Source: Phallusia mammillata | Lineage: Eukaryota; Chordata; Ascidiacea; Phlebobranchia; Ascidiidae | Direction of reading: 5' to 3' | Assembly: GCA_003260075.1 (NCBI GenBank) | Contig: QLIY01000009.1 | Location: 7,499-71,498 of the forward strand | DNA length: 64,000 nucleotides | Shown here: positions 19,277 to 31,718 of the stretch, piece after piece | Numbering within the stretch: the stretch's first letter is position 1 | Layout of the letters: each line of letters opens with the position of its first letter | Made by a program: the position numbers and the translations under genes | Notes under the pieces: model-generated | The model's database searches: none | What the model was told of the DNA's origin: nothing | Seen by the model: only the letters and a program-made list of their open reading frames with translations

Positions 19277-22200
19277 ATGATTGGTGAGACGATTTTCTAC
19301 TCAGCTGACGCGAAAAAATTGCTGTGGAACAAATACGTTGTATTTATTGGAGATTCAAGTAAGCATGAAAAATACCAATATTTATCAGTAAAAATTAAAC
19401 TGCTTTTTTTGGATTCTGTTTTGTGTGTGTGCTCTGTAAACTTGTTTTTTTGCTACTTTAGTCCAAAGAAGCGCGTACAAGGATTTGGTTGTCTTGCTGA
19501 ACCAAAACAGACCGATCAGGGATGATGAACTAAAAACAAAAGTGAAAATACACAATGCTCTATTTGACTATTGTTTTTGCAGTTTGTTATATATGTGACG
19601 TCATAAACAATTTCTGTCATCCTTCCTTTAATCTGTTTTTTGTGTTTTTCATGTGGAACTTTATATGCTATAGCATGTTAAACTTGTAGGGCGAAACAAC
19701 GTTTTTGGGTGATAAACTTCTTGAAGGAAGCAACCTATCCAATGGTATTTTCTACAAGGAGGTTCGCGAGTTCAAAACCATTGGTGTGGTAATCAGGTAT
19801 TTTATTTATAATTTCAACATAAGCTTTTCGCCTAAAGCAGGGGTGGGGAACCTGCGGCCTAAAGGCCACATGCGGCCTTTTAGGGCACTAGGTGCGGCCT
19901 TCGATGTCAGAATACAATTTAGGATGTTGATAATACACACTGCACCAGGCAATAAAAACTAGACAGAAACGTATTTTTTTACCTTTATTCCACATTACTA
20001 TTTGATTGGTTCTAGGGCAGTTGTTTTCAAACTAGAGCCAAGTGGTTGCGTACTGGTACACAAAGCGATTTCCGTAGGTCTGCCAAGAGACCCAGGTTCT
20101 GCAATCTTACTTGTGTTGCAAAAGAACAATTGTTTGCGCATAATCGAATGTCTTAAACTCGTCTGTGATGTCACAAGCTGCTCTTAGATTAATATTGGTA
20201 AACAAGCGAGTTTCTACATTAATAAAATCCCGAATGTTGTAGTGAGGGTGGAAATGTAGTGAGGAATTTTATTTAGCTTGGACCGTAAGTTCAATAGCAC
20301 AGCGCCCAACCTGTAAGTCAAAAAGTTTGAACACCACTGTCCTTGGCCTAGTAAATAGTTTGTGCGGCCTAAACGAGTGTCGATAAACCTTTTGGCGGCC
20401 TTCACAAACAAAAAGGTTCCCCACCCCTGGCCTAAAGTGTTATCGAGAGTCGGTGGATGATTAGGTTGCGGGAAAAATTATCTTCAACCTAAAAACGGCT
20501 GGAAAACCCTGTTTTACGCTTGGAAGAATCTATTTCAACGACTCAAAACTGACGTCACAATAAAAACGATATTACTATAATTTTGTGCATTTTAGGCTAC
20601 CGTCTCTGTTAAGCAATATAGCACAGTAAAACACAAACGGTATATTGACCTTATTGTTATTTTGTGCATTTCAAGTTTTGTTATTGATTTTTGTTCAGAT
20701 TCTATTTCATAACGCGGATTTTCAACGAATATGTAGAAAGCATTATTGAAGATTTGGGAGGTAATAATGCACCAGACGTGGTAATAGTCAATTCGTGTCT
20801 CTGGGACTTATCCAGGTATTTTTCCACAAACTTAAACTATTTTTCTGGCTGTTGTTAACGTTAGAGCAATTAATCACGCCTAAAACTGAAGCGAACAACA
20901 CTGTCAGCGCAGCCGTATGTTCGCTTATAATCAGGAAGTCCTTGAACTTGGCCCGATAGGTTAGTTTTTTCTAGCCTTCATTGTTTATCCGCCGTTAGCA
21001 GTGGCATTGTTGGTGTAATATGCAGTATCGGACAAAACCTTTTAAAGGGCTATAGTCTTAAAATTAATGGATGGGTGCCAAACGAATCTGAAAGCTTCAA
21101 CTAACTTATATTTTTTGTCGTTGCGGTGTTTAAATTCACAGAGGATCAACCGAAAATAGGCGTGGCGCTACATTTCAATATATTGAAACACACAATGAAT
21201 TTAGCGATACAGTTATTTTTTTCCTCGTTACCCAAGCACATTTCTTTGTTGTAACTCCTAATTTATCCAGCCCGTAACACATCAGACGTTTTTTCAGATA
21301 CAAATATGCTGGTGTATATCAGTATTGGTACGATCTCACGAGGTTTTGCGATCGATTTGATCAGGTTTTCCCGGCCCGCACAACTGCTGTTTGGAGGACA
21401 GCTCTACCAGTAGGTTTTTTAGGTTTATTTCGTAATGTAAATTCATCACTGTTTCGTGTTGCACAAAATTGTACTACCAAATAACATTGGCAAAGAGAAC
21501 CTGTTTCGCTACAATGAAACAACAAGGTCGCAAATACCTGCAAAAACATCGCACTGATAACGCATGACGTGCTTTTTTACAGATAGTTAGGTTGTTTTTA
21601 CACGATAAACAAAATTGCATACTTACACTTTGTTCTTCTCAACTTTTGTAGCTGGGCGAAAATCCCCATGGAGGTGTGTTTACTGATGCAATAAATTGCT
21701 GTCAAGATCTTTCAGCAAAAATTATTTCAGCAAATTTTTGGGCTCAAACCATCGTTAAACATCATAGCTGGGACGTCATGGACATATATGAACATTTTGA
21801 AAACCAACTAAACAGGTTCGGGCTTTGAAATTACTGCATTGTTTAAAGCAGTGGTTCCCAAACTTTTTCATATTTTTTTAAAACGGTCCCTTTGTCATTA
21901 TTTAGAGGGCTCGCGGTCCTTAAGCCTAAATGTGTATTGCATAAAAATGAAAGTTGATTGCAGGATTTTAGCTAGTTATGCAAAATTGCGCATAACAATC
22001 ATCCAAAGACAGCATGTGACATCACAAACAGGACAAAAACATTACGATTATGCGNATACTTGGGAAGAATGTTTTAAAGCACTAAACCTGAAAAAGTTCG
22101 GCCCGGTAACGAACTCCTTGCGGCCTGATACTGGGCCGCGGACCGGCGGTTGCCGACCACTGCCCTAAAGGACCGCAGACCCCAGTTTGGGAACCGCTGG

Positions 22201-23303
22201 TTTAAAGTATATTTGTGCAGCTTTAGGTTATATATATACACTAAAGTGTTCACTATTTTTTCAGGCTGGCTAAAGATGGCGTACACTGGGATTCAATTGC
22301 CCACAGGCAAATGACGCATATTTTCTTAACCAACGTATCACGAATCTGGAATATTCATGAACCATGCAACCCTCTTGTCGGTCAAATCGCGAATTGTAGT
22401 AATGGTAAAGTAAACAAACAAATGAAATGCTTATCATCCCGGTTCATTGGGTGTGTAGTGGCTACATTGACCAGACAAACTAAAAAAATCGCAGTCGTTA
22501 TCTATCCTTAAGTTGGTTTGCTTTCAAAATTTCATTTGTGTTAGTTTATTGCAGAGTGGATTTCACGACCTCCACTGTTCACTGAGGAAGATCAACATTA
22601 TTACAAAACTGCTGGACGTGCTCGCATGATGGTAATATTTAAAAGCTAAATAGGCTACTAGTTACTGGACAAAGGTACAATAGTAAATGCTTATCAGCAA
22701 CTTTGCAGAACGCCAAAAAATGTTGATTGATGGCGTGTTTTTATGATGGTAAGTTTTAACCAGCGTGCATGTATTTGCAGTATATCAAGGAAGCAAACAA
22801 CAGATCACCGCCAAACTATAATGCATCTCTGAATAGTTTAAACGGTAAACAATTTGTTGTAAATAACTGTTCACCACAGTTAAATATTATTGCAAATAAA
22901 ACTTTTGGACCTTTGTAATACGTTGTTGTATAAATGTATAAAAGTGGTAATACCGCACCGCACCGAAAAAAATTCGGCCATTCTCAACTTTTTCTTCTCA
23001 CAAACAAAAACTTCATTTTCCCCATCGACTCAATCTATGATATTTTGTGTTTCAGGCGAAGAGGGATTTTGCAATGAAGAAAATAACGACTTTTCGCTTG
23101 GGGAACATCGGCAACAGTTTGTCATCCGAGGAAACTTAGTCAGAAGACCACATATATGTTACAAACCTTATTCGCAGCCAGGAGTAATGAGAGAGAAAGG
23201 GTGTAGGAATGTTAGGGGCATCAACCGCAATCAGCGCGTTTATAGGGGCCATACAAAACAAAATGTAGCACATTCGCAGTGTTTTAGGACCCTAAATCAT
23301 TAG
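19277..23303 (+). CDS. PCED1: PC-esterase domain protein, PCED1/FAM113 family (copy A)
   Basis: Ten exons (19277-19358, 19462-19541, 19690-19796, 20699-20815, 21298-21409, 21652-21815, 22265-22404, 22555-22631, 22781-22844, 23056-23303) join in frame to 396 residues. The SGNH/GDSL-like hydrolase core is complete: block I VVFIGDSIQRSAYKDLV with the nucleophile Ser, YKEVREF, RFYFITRIF, PDVVIVNSCLWDLSRY, VWRTALPLG, and the Asp/His pair in LAKDGVHWD. The family is predicted to act as an acyl-esterase on modified glycans, but its substrate is unknown. The C-terminal ~150 residues are basic and low in similarity (NRSPPNYN, KGCRNVRGINRNQRVYRG). Introns 3 and 6 hold hAT MITEs. It shares its core exon boundaries with copy B, 8.4 kb downstream. 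The donor of exon 2 (GTGAAA) is weak. Confidence 0.92.
19838..20429. mobile_element. hAT-type MITE in PCED1-A intron 3
   Basis: Inverted ends CAGGGGTGGGGAACC and GGTTCCCCACCCCTG are flanked by an identical 8-bp duplication GCCTAAAG (19830-19837 and 20430-20437). 592 bp, no transposase. Confidence 0.95.
21849..22199. mobile_element. hAT-type MITE in PCED1-A intron 6, composite
   Basis: Ends CAGTGGTTCCCAAAC and GTTTGGGAACCGCTG are flanked by identical GTTTAAAG duplications (21841-21848, 22200-22207). The left part matches the element at 53350. After N at 22055 the text matches the element at 54373 (GGACCGGCGGTTGCC). The middle is therefore either a nested insertion or a mis-join. Confidence 0.85.
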
Positions 23304-23700
23304 TAAAAGTTAAAAAAACACAATCAAAAAACAACTTAAATTTAACACTATTGTTCATTTAGTCTACGACGTAGACTCTACGTGAAACGTTTTATAAAAG
23401 AGATTTGTTTAGGTTGCTCCAAATTTGATCGGATTTAATCCTTTCTCTCACACCTCTGTCTACGATAAGGTTACAAACATACAGTTTGTTCTGTTATGTT
23501 GACGCCTGCAGTGGCGAGTGATTTATAAGTTTGTGTCAACTATCTGCATTTTACTGTAATGTATCTCGTTTCGTCATCGCCATATAGCGCAACGTTGATG
23601 GTTACACTGTAGGTGCAATAGCGAACTAGAAAGCTTCCGGCTTTGTAACCACTCAACGAATGTTCACTTATTAAAAATCATTAGTAATATATCACGCTGT
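23304..23700. other. 3' flank of PCED1-A; no gene seen
   Basis: Contains the 3' UTR of PCED1-A. No clear AATAAA was noticed close to the stop. Confidence 0.3.
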
Positions 23701-23895
23701 CAGTGCTGGATTAGGGGTCTGCTGGCCTGTAGGCACATTTTATAAGTGGCCCGAAAATCAGGGTTGCCAACTAAAAAAATAGAATTATCAGTGTTGCCAA
23801 ATCATTGTCACAAAGATCGTTGTTGTAAAGTGGCCTGGATTTTTGACTGGCCTGTAGGCACGTGCCTACTTTGCGTAATGGTTAATCCGGCACTG
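23701..23895. mobile_element. hAT-type MITE, CAGTGCTGGATTA ends
   Basis: Left end CAGTGCTGGATTAGGG and right end GGTTAATCCGGCACTG, flanked by CACGCTGT and CACGCAGT (one mismatch). The interior repeats 'ctggcctgtaggcac'. Confidence 0.8.
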
Positions 23896-25634
23896 CACGC
23901 AGTGCTGTAAGGGTGTCGAAAACTACACTTTAAACATTGTTTGTTTAATGTAAACATTTCTGTGTGATTGTGTTCTATTGTGTTTTCTGTTGTATGTAAG
24001 ATATGAGACGCCACATTTATCCGGAATAAAAAGTATAGTGTTGAAAGGTGCATTGGATCATGTTGCACCTATGTTATAGCCTATAGAAAATCAGAAGAAT
24101 CGTGACAATTAATTATAGTCAGACGCAGTGGCGTAGCAGCCACTAGGCGGGGGGGGGGGGAAAAGTGTTGAAAGGTGCATTGGATCATGTTGCACCTATG
24201 TTAGCCTATAGAAAATCAGAAGAATCGTGACAATTGATTATAGTCAGACGCCAGATATATACAAAACATAGGAGAAATACATAAACGTAAATAACATTTC
24301 AGTACCGGGAGTTGGTGAAAAGCTCTTGTTAAACTCGGGTCAAAATTATATAGTGCGTAAAGTAAATAGCATCTTGTTATATTTTCGACGTAAAAACCGG
24401 TTGCGTAAGGTAAGTTAGAGAACAGACGGTATTAGGTTATCCCAACGTACGCACGTTTCGCAAACAGTAGCTGCTATAATCATAGTTACCTTTGTACACA
24501 ATTTTTTTCAACGTGCTGCAACGCCGTGTACAGTTGGGTTGGGTTACTTTCTGGTAAAAGTATAAATATAGCACGATTCCACTGAAGCTGCATTAAACCG
24601 GAAATAACTAAAAGAGTGCACAATTACATTCTGAAAACAAAACGATGGTAGACCGTTTCTAAACGGGCTGCAGCCAGTGGTGGGATTAAATCGGTTCGTA
24701 CCGGGTCTATAGAACCGGGGGGGGGGACTGTAAGTTCTCAAAAAGTTCTTTCTATCCATCATCGTGCATTCCCACCATGCACCCGCATGGCCTAAATCAG
24801 TGGTTCTCAAACTTTTTTGACCGCGACCCAAATCTGGGTTTTATGAACATCTCACGACCCAAGCCTCAAACANGTTCGTACCGGGTCTATAGAACCGTCT
24901 CACGAAATTTTATGAGATCAGCGAACCGGTTAGCATAACTGGTTACTGTCAATGGACTTTTTGTAACAGAACCGGTTGAAAAATATGACACTGTAAGTTC
25001 TCAAAAAGTTCTTTCTATCCATCATCGTGCATTCCCACCATGCACCCGCATGGCCTAAACCCTAAATCCATAATTTAGCTTCACAAAACGTTACCGCATT
25101 TCGTGTCGAAAAAAGATTCTGGTGCTACAGAAAGGTCTCATCCGATTAATCTGGTGCAGACTTCTACGAGTACCAGTATATAAATAGATACCTTTTATAT
25201 ACATAAACCTCAATGCACTGCATATATGTTAAAAAGTATGTTAAAAATATTTCTATAAAAGGAGGAATATGTCATTTTTAGCGGAATAACCTACTAAACA
25301 GCAGGTTTTGCAAGAACTTTATGGGATAGGCGTAGTTCGGCTACTTGCAATACAACAAAAAGCGCACAATGTGAGACACGTTTTCATTATTTGCTATAAA
25401 ACATATTTTTTAACACTTCCCAGAACAGGAATTAAAAAAGCTATAATTCAGTTTACCGAAAAATAGTGGGTTGTGTACAGTACACGGAAAATTGTCACTT
25501 TCCTGCGGCAGGAATCCTGCCTATTTTCTAGTGTTACAAATGATCAACTACGCCTATTCCATTTATGTTTCGCCCTTTGCATTTGCTTTTAGAATTATTT
25601 GACAACGCTTAGTTTAAAACTATAGAAGTCTAAA
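23896..25634. repeat. Scrambled repeat-rich intergenic region
   Basis: No gene seen. 24030-24130 recurs at 24161-24250 after a G run (24149-24160). A segment around 24692-24715 (GTTCGTACCGGGTCTATAG) recurs after N at 24873. 'actgtaagttctcaaaaag' after the G run at 24718-24727 recurs at about 24990. 24803-24872 is the left end of a hAT-type element (CAGTGGTTCTCAAAC) cut by the N. 25152-25367 is duplicated at 18391-18604. The METTL27-like promoter must lie in the last few hundred bases. Confidence 0.6.
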
Positions 25635-26955
25635 ATGGAACACAAAGGCTCGGTCTGGTCTCCAAGCGGTTTGTACGCAAATATGTTAAGCAGTGCAGAT
25701 GACAAAGAATGTCAAAAGAGCTATAGCGAATGGTCTTCCCATTACGACAATGACCTGAAGCAAATGTGGCACAACATTCATTTTGTTGTGGCCAAATTTG
25801 TATCAAAGTACGCATCGATCACTAAAGAAACAACGTTACTCGATGTTGGAGCAGGTTTGATTTCGTTTGTAGATTTTACTCTATCTACTGGTTCGCAATT
25901 CTATTTAGAAAAAAATCTAATTGCTTTATTTCACCGGGGGGGGGGTGTTTGTAGATTTTACCCTATCTACTAGCTGGTTCGCAATTCTATTTAGAAAAAA
26001 ATCTAATTGCTTTATTTCACCGGTATTTTGAACCATGGGCAAAATTTAACGTAATTTACTATACAAATTTAAAAAAATCAAGACAAAAATGCTTTCTTTC
26101 TAATCAACTTGTCGCGAATTACCCCAAAAGTCTAATAATTTGTTTTTGTTTTGCTTTTCGAAGGGACTGGTTTGGTGGGATTATGTCTTCGAAGAAACGA
26201 AAATTTTCAGGGACAGATTGATATTATGGATGCCAATATGGAGATGTTGCACAAAGCCAGCAAAAAGAACTAAACTTCAGGTTGATTAAAAACTTGGGCT
26301 GTTACACATTTTTTTTTATCATATTGTGTTTTGTTGCGCATTTTTAAAGTGCGCCAACAGGGTAACCGTTCGAGGTGCACCATTAATATGACAAAGATAT
26401 TGTTGCTGTCACTTACCAACGTTTTGCTTTCAGAATGATTATATGTCACTGGGTCAAAGGTGACATCAACTTGCCTCCAAAATCATATGACGTCATCACA
26501 GCGTGTGGAACTTTTATTCCCTTACATTTTCCAGTGTCGGTCCTAAAGGTTACTAAATCGTTTAAATAGTCTAACAACCAGTAGATAAGTAAATAAATAG
26601 TTTGCACTTTTTACATGAAGTTTTGTTTCGATTTTGTTCAACCATTTGCATTATTTTAGTTCTAATGTACAAATGCTGTGCTTTTTTATCCGACAAGGAC
26701 CGCTTCATTAAATTTGTTTCTTTTTAATTATTTCTTAATCATTAGGATCTTGTGAAGTTGGTGAAAGATGGCGGGTACTTGATTTTCAACACCAGACCAA
26801 GTGTTTCAACTACATATATGGACGACTTGTATACGATAATCGACAAACTAAAAAGCGATGGAGAGATTGAAGTTGTCGAAATAAAAGACGTGCTTTACAC
26901 TTTAAATGGGGATTCGGTGTTGTCGGAAGTGTATGTGTGTAAAATTTCACACTGA
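25635..26955 (+). CDS. METTL27: METTL27-like class I methyltransferase, with apparent 1-base frameshift
   Basis: Four exons (25635-25854, 26164-26280, 26434-26548, 26746-26955) encode about 221 residues. The N-terminal YSEWSSHYDNDLKQMW matches the METTL27/WBSCR27 start. SAM-binding motif I is TTLLDVGAGTGLVG, split by intron 1. Motif II acidic end is IDIMDANMEML, and the motif IV-like strand is YDVITACGTF. The post-motif strand LVKLVKDGGYLIFNTR follows, then TLNGDSVLSEVYVCKI. Substrate unknown. In exon 2 the frame hits TAA after KASKKN; one extra A in the A5 run at 26262-26266 would restore continuity into exon 3 and a METTL27-like reading, so a sequencing or assembly slip is more likely than a dead gene. 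25868-25935 is duplicated after poly-G at 25936. A polyadenylation signal lies at 27036. Confidence 0.85.
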
Positions 26956-27035
26956 AAATTAATTTTCGGAATAAGATATATGTTTGTTGAAGTAACCATA
27001 TATCAAGTAACTGTACATGTGTATTCAGACCTGAA

Positions 27036-27041
27036 AATAAA
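27036..27041 (+). terminator. Polyadenylation signal AATAAA of the METTL27-like gene
   Basis: AATAAA about 80 bases after the stop codon. Confidence 0.6.
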
Positions 27042-27149
27042 CTTTGTGTAACACTGCAAACAATTGCGATTTTTATATTTGCATTACGATTTTTAGGCAT
27101 ATATTGTCGGTTAACAGTGCCAAAAACAATTAGGCGTAAAATATCAGCT

Positions 27150-27540
27150 TGCATAAAACTCCTGTGAAAAAGAACAAAGTACGCACCTGCAGTAAAAAGA
27201 CAATGGTCCTAAATAATTACACATTTCAAAGCAACTCCTAAAACCACTGCAAAAACTTGCTTAAACGTATTTTAAAAATTGAGTTCTAGCAACAAATCGG
27301 CCCGATTTGACCAGAAAGTTGTAAACATGCCCTTAGGAAAGCGATANTAAAACTCCTGTGAAAAAGAACAAAGTACGCACCTGCAGTAAAAAGACAATGG
27401 TCCTAAATAATTACACATTTCAAAGCAACTCCTAAAACCACTGCAAAAACTTGCTTAAACGTATTTTGAAAATTGAGTTCTAGCAACAAATCGGCCCGAT
27501 TTGACCAGAAATTTGTAAACATGCCCTTAGGAAAGCGATA
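27150..27540. repeat. Near-identical tandem copy joined by a single N
   Basis: 27152-27346 and 27349-27540 are the same ~195 bp with three or so differences, separated by N at 27347. Probably two alleles placed in series. Confidence 0.8.
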
Positions 27541-28055
27541 TCCTTTTTGGTTGTGGAAAACTTTGTATTCTCTTGCAACGACTTTGATTTAGGTCAGCGG
27601 TTCTTAAAGTGGTGAGGTCCGCAAAGCAATTTTGGAGGGACCGCGAGGAGCAAAAAAGATTTCTACAGTTGTGTCTTTTGAAAGATAAATTAGTGTCCCG
27701 TAACTAAATATGTTCCTTTACTTCATTTTCAGGTAACTAAGAAGGCGATTGTTGGCGCACAATTCTGTCATTGTTTTTTGTTTGTGACGTAAAAATTATC
27801 CTTAAATCGTACCCACGTGAGGTAGGGCTATAATCTGACGAAACTAAGCACCGTTCATCGTGCACGTTGATGTGGGAAACCTTTTTCAAGGAATCAACAA
27901 ACTTTTAAGTTTTAACAAACAAAATTCCAGGCTTAACTCCAGGTTTTGTATCGCAAAGGTACATATAGTTTCATAAATATATTTATAGCTTGAACCGCAA
28001 TTGCTCAAAACAAGTGAAAAGGAACAGTTCTGACAAAATATTTAAAAGTTTGCTG
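27541..28055. other. Intergenic with a hAT-type end; no gene seen
   Basis: A hAT-like left end (CAGCGGTTCTTAAAGTGGTG) starts near 27597; no matching right end was found. Confidence 0.4.
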
Positions 28056-28675
28056 TCATGGGGCAGCTTCTGAACAGTTCATCTCCATTTTGTCGGTTTC
28101 TGATTGGAAATCAAGTCACGTGAAACAGTACAAACAAAGCACGTTTTTGAGAACTGGTAGCATGCGTTTCTTGGACCCGGCAGGCGTGTGTAGCAATCAA
28201 CATATAAAAACATAAAATTGATATTCAATCGTGAATTATAACTTGTGTCCAAATTGTCTGTGTTTGCCTTGTAGCGTCAGCGTCTGTGTTTTAGATTTAT
28301 TTGTTGCGCGTGTGTTTGTGTGTTGGGGATCAGCTAGTCGCTGTTTCTTTTCGTAACTTGTGTGCAGATATTTGTGAATCCTGTTGTGCGCCCGTTTGTG
28401 TTATTTATTGTCTCGTCATTTTGTCTCGTAAGAATTTCGTACCACGTGTTTGTGTGCTTTTTAGCCTTGTGTGGTTCGCTTCGCTCTCTCTCTTACGCTG
28501 ACTCGTAGAGTCGTAGTACTTCATACCGTGAATAAAGTCAGATCGCCGCTTTTACAAGTTCTGCACGAGTCTAAGGAAACAGTTACCGACTGCAGGCAAT
28601 TATCCGTACCAGCAATCGGAGTAACGAGCTGACACTACCGTCCGACTACGTGACGTCAGATAGCCGACAGTCACA
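28056..28675 (+). mobile_element. Candidate solo LTR of a Ty3/gypsy-like retrotransposon
   Basis: About 620 bp opening TGTCATGGGGC and closing ..CACAACA, so TG..CA ends. It has a TATA-like CATATAAAAAC at about 28200, a GT-rich middle, and GAATAAAGTC (about 28529) before a GC-richer 3' part, the usual U3-R-U5 layout. No reverse transcriptase, primer site or second LTR was seen and no clean target duplication was found. It abuts the truncated copy of the minus-strand exon at 28681. Confidence 0.4.
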
Positions 28676-28680
28676 ACAAT

Positions 28681-28761
28681 TACCGGTATTAAGTGTGGAA
28701 GGTAAAGACTACCTGTACTTTCGTCCTCACTTTTAGACTGTTCCTCGTCAATCAATGTCAT
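28681..28761 (-). pseudogene. Truncated copy of the 16.6-17.1 kb unknown exon
   Basis: Starts MTLIDEEQSKSEDESTG and keeps ~26 codons alignable to the first copy, then stops matching where the candidate LTR begins. Its 5' flank (28762-29345) is paralogous to 17081-17220 plus 18250-18800. The copy cannot encode the full exon. Confidence 0.55.
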
Positions 28762-29036
28762 GAGTCTCGATAAACAAGGGTTTTGTACCTCAATTTGTTT
28801 ATTGTCTTATTCAATCAACATGCTTATTCACATAGAATGTCTTATTCAAAAAGAATCTTATTCAAATAGAATGTTTGGGAAACACAAAAACAAGTCGTTA
28901 GAAATTAATAGTAATCACGTTTACATATAAATTCAAGTTTAACTATAACAACCAACACATTACTTCAGTGCAAGTAATTGAACAGTCAGCCTTGAATTGA
29001 ACAGACAGAGTTAACTGCGGTAGGACTAAAACTGTT

Positions 29037-29373
29037 ATGAGCCATTACATCAGCGGTGCGTTTTATAAATTCATAACACGTGACATTAAACTGCACAACT
29101 ATGCTCTTGCCGTTGGCTGTAGCACATTTTCTCACACAAAAACAGCGACTAATTCACCGCACGAGACAAAACATACGATTAAAGCAGGTAAACAACAGAT
29201 AGCAAAGTCGATCAACCTCCTAATTTAACTGAAACAGGGAATATTATCAAAGCTCGAGCAGGTTTAGCAAGTAAAACGAGCTAATTTGGTAAACAACTAT
29301 TGCAAAGTTTGCACAAATTATATTACAAAAACGCAATCGCTACAGAATCAAAAAAAAAGTTTTCCACTACACG

Positions 29374-29409
<36 letters not shown>

Positions 29410-31640
29410 ACTGCCTATAACTTGCCTACATACACATGTTATTGCCTCTATATCAACATTAACAAAGTCCTTTACAGAATCTTTTTACAGAAAATAGTTC
29501 ACCTTTTATCGCACAGAATCAACTCTAATAACAGAGCAAAATGTATGTGAACATTTTTTAGGTTTCGAATTCCAATCAGTGGACTTATCTCACTTCAAAA
29601 CGGTTGCGCCAGAAATAGTGGCTCTAAATTGCGCTAAACCACGAAAGTCATTCTTCCCCACATTGCTTTTCAGCCATGATTTAAGCGTTTGTCATTCTTA
29701 GAAATGCCCCATGAATTGACGTTGGATCGCTTTGTTAATAGTTTTGCTTTTGAGAACTCGCAACCACATTTTTCCGTCATGTTTTGCTCATAATGAACTT
29801 GTTTGTCTAATGTTGCTCGACATTTGTTTCGTTTATTTTTGCACGAAATGTAACAATATGCAATCGACAGACAATGGCCTTCACGTTTTAAGGGGTAGGC
29901 CTACTGTGACCTCATACAGCCGCTGTTGTTCTGCTACGATTTCTGAGGAAATCGCCATACAACAGACAAGCCAATATGACCCGATAAAGACGATAACATG
30001 ACGATAGAGGAGGAGATAGTCAAGCGCTAGACGGCTAGACAAAAACACGCTAGTAGTGTATAAATACTAATCAAATTTGATCATCCCTTGTCTGACTGTG
30101 CAGCAGTTTGTGTTGTGCTATAACTCTGGTGGTTAGATGGTCATATTTCTTCTTTGGATTCGCCCAGAGCACAATGCTGTTAATTGGTTGTTCACTTGCA
30201 TCGAATTAAAACAATGTTTCTGCGGTTTCGCGGGGGGGGGGGTCTTCCCCACATTGCTTTTCAACCATGATTTAAGCGTTTTTCATTCTTAGAAATGCCC
30301 CATGAATTGACGTTGGATCGCTTTGTTAATGGGGGGGGGGTTGGTGTAGGCCTACAGCAGAAATATGTGCGCTGGCAGAAAATTTGGCAAGGGGGTCAAA
30401 TTTTGACTTACATAGCCTACTTGTATATGGATGGATCGTAACATTAGTAATTTGCTCTTGCCCGTACGTGCCGGCGCCAATGATGAGAAACAATTGGTTT
30501 CAGAGTCAATTCCTTTGTACGCCAAAGACTACCAGGAAATTAATTATCTGCAAACCCTAAAAACGTGTAAAAATATACTATCGGGTATTGTAATAAAGGA
30601 TTTAAACTGAGCAGCAGTTGTTTACCAAATCATTTCGAATTGCCAGCTCAGAGCTCGCAAGGAAGTCAAACTGTGAGATTTTAATTGCCAAATCATGTTG
30701 TGGACTTTGTAACATTTCCTGTCGCAGTGTAGCCTAATTAGGATGTAGATATATGTACTGCGTTAACTCATATTTTTCTCTGTAAAGCCTTGTTTGTGTG
30801 CTCTAGCCGTATGCTTTGCAACTTTGCACTGTGTGATTAGACGACGATTTGCAAAAGAATTGTTTAAGACCTAATCCGCAGGTGCCCTGTTTTTGACAGT
30901 GCTGCAAGTATGACTTCATTATAATTTTGTTGCGAGATAACAATCATACAAGGAGCCTTGTTTACCATAGGATTTAAAGCGTGGCCTGTTCGTCAAAGTT
31001 TGAGTTGTTACGTTGTCTGCATAGGTGATGTACAGATAACTGTTTAAACGACAATCAATACATGCAATTAAAAAATCCATGAAAGATCTTATTGGTAGCG
31101 CGACGTTTGGGACCACTATAAATGTTTAAATGTTTGCAAACAAAAATGATTCTCTCGTTTTGCTCGATTGAACATAGTCAGAAAAAGGCAAAGCAACAAC
31201 AACTTTTTTGGTTGAATTGGTTGCTCAGTGCAGCAGCTCAGGGCTGCCAAAGCTTGGGTTTTGCCCCAAGATCTTGGGTTTTTACGGGGGGGGGGGCACA
31301 ATGNAAAAGCAGAAATATGTGTCTTTTTGAGTTTTGCGTGAAAGATAACCAGCAGCTGCTTCTGCTTGTTGGATACCAAATAGTGCTCATGTGTTGTGTA
31401 CGTTGCTGAAGGGTTCAGTTTCTGGCTTTTAAAACTCTTGCACAAACAAACCAGTAATGTAACCTTCTGCTTGTTTCTTTAAAGCCCCCCCCCCCTGCTT
31501 CTGCTTGTTGGATACCAAATAGTGCTCATGTGTTGTGTACGTCACTGAAGGGTTGAGTTTCTGGCTTTTAGAACTCTTGCACAAACAAACCAGTAATGTA
31601 ACCTTCTACTTGTTTCTTTAAACTTGCATGTTTATTTGTA
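29037..31640. other. Intergenic; microsatellite and artefactual duplications, no gene seen
   Basis: Holds a CT microsatellite (29373-29409). About 29650-29730 recurs at 30243-30328 between two G runs (30232-30242 and 30329-30340). A G run at 31286-31296 lies next to N at 31304. 31350-31470 recurs after ten C at 31485-31494. This is where the homopolymers switch from G to C. The PCED1-B promoter should lie at the right end. Confidence 0.6.
29373..29409. repeat. (CT)n microsatellite
   Basis: CT dinucleotide repeat with one TTT interruption. Confidence 0.9.
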
Positions 31641-31718
31641 GAGGTCATCATAGGCAATGGACGGTTAATTTTGTTAGTCTGCGAATGGTATAAAGTGGAG
31701 AGGAAGGGACGGTGCAGT

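Noticed and set aside
28301..28501. Cysteine-rich 66-residue frame as a secreted peptide
   Set aside because: It lies in the GT-rich middle of the candidate LTR and has no splice or start support.
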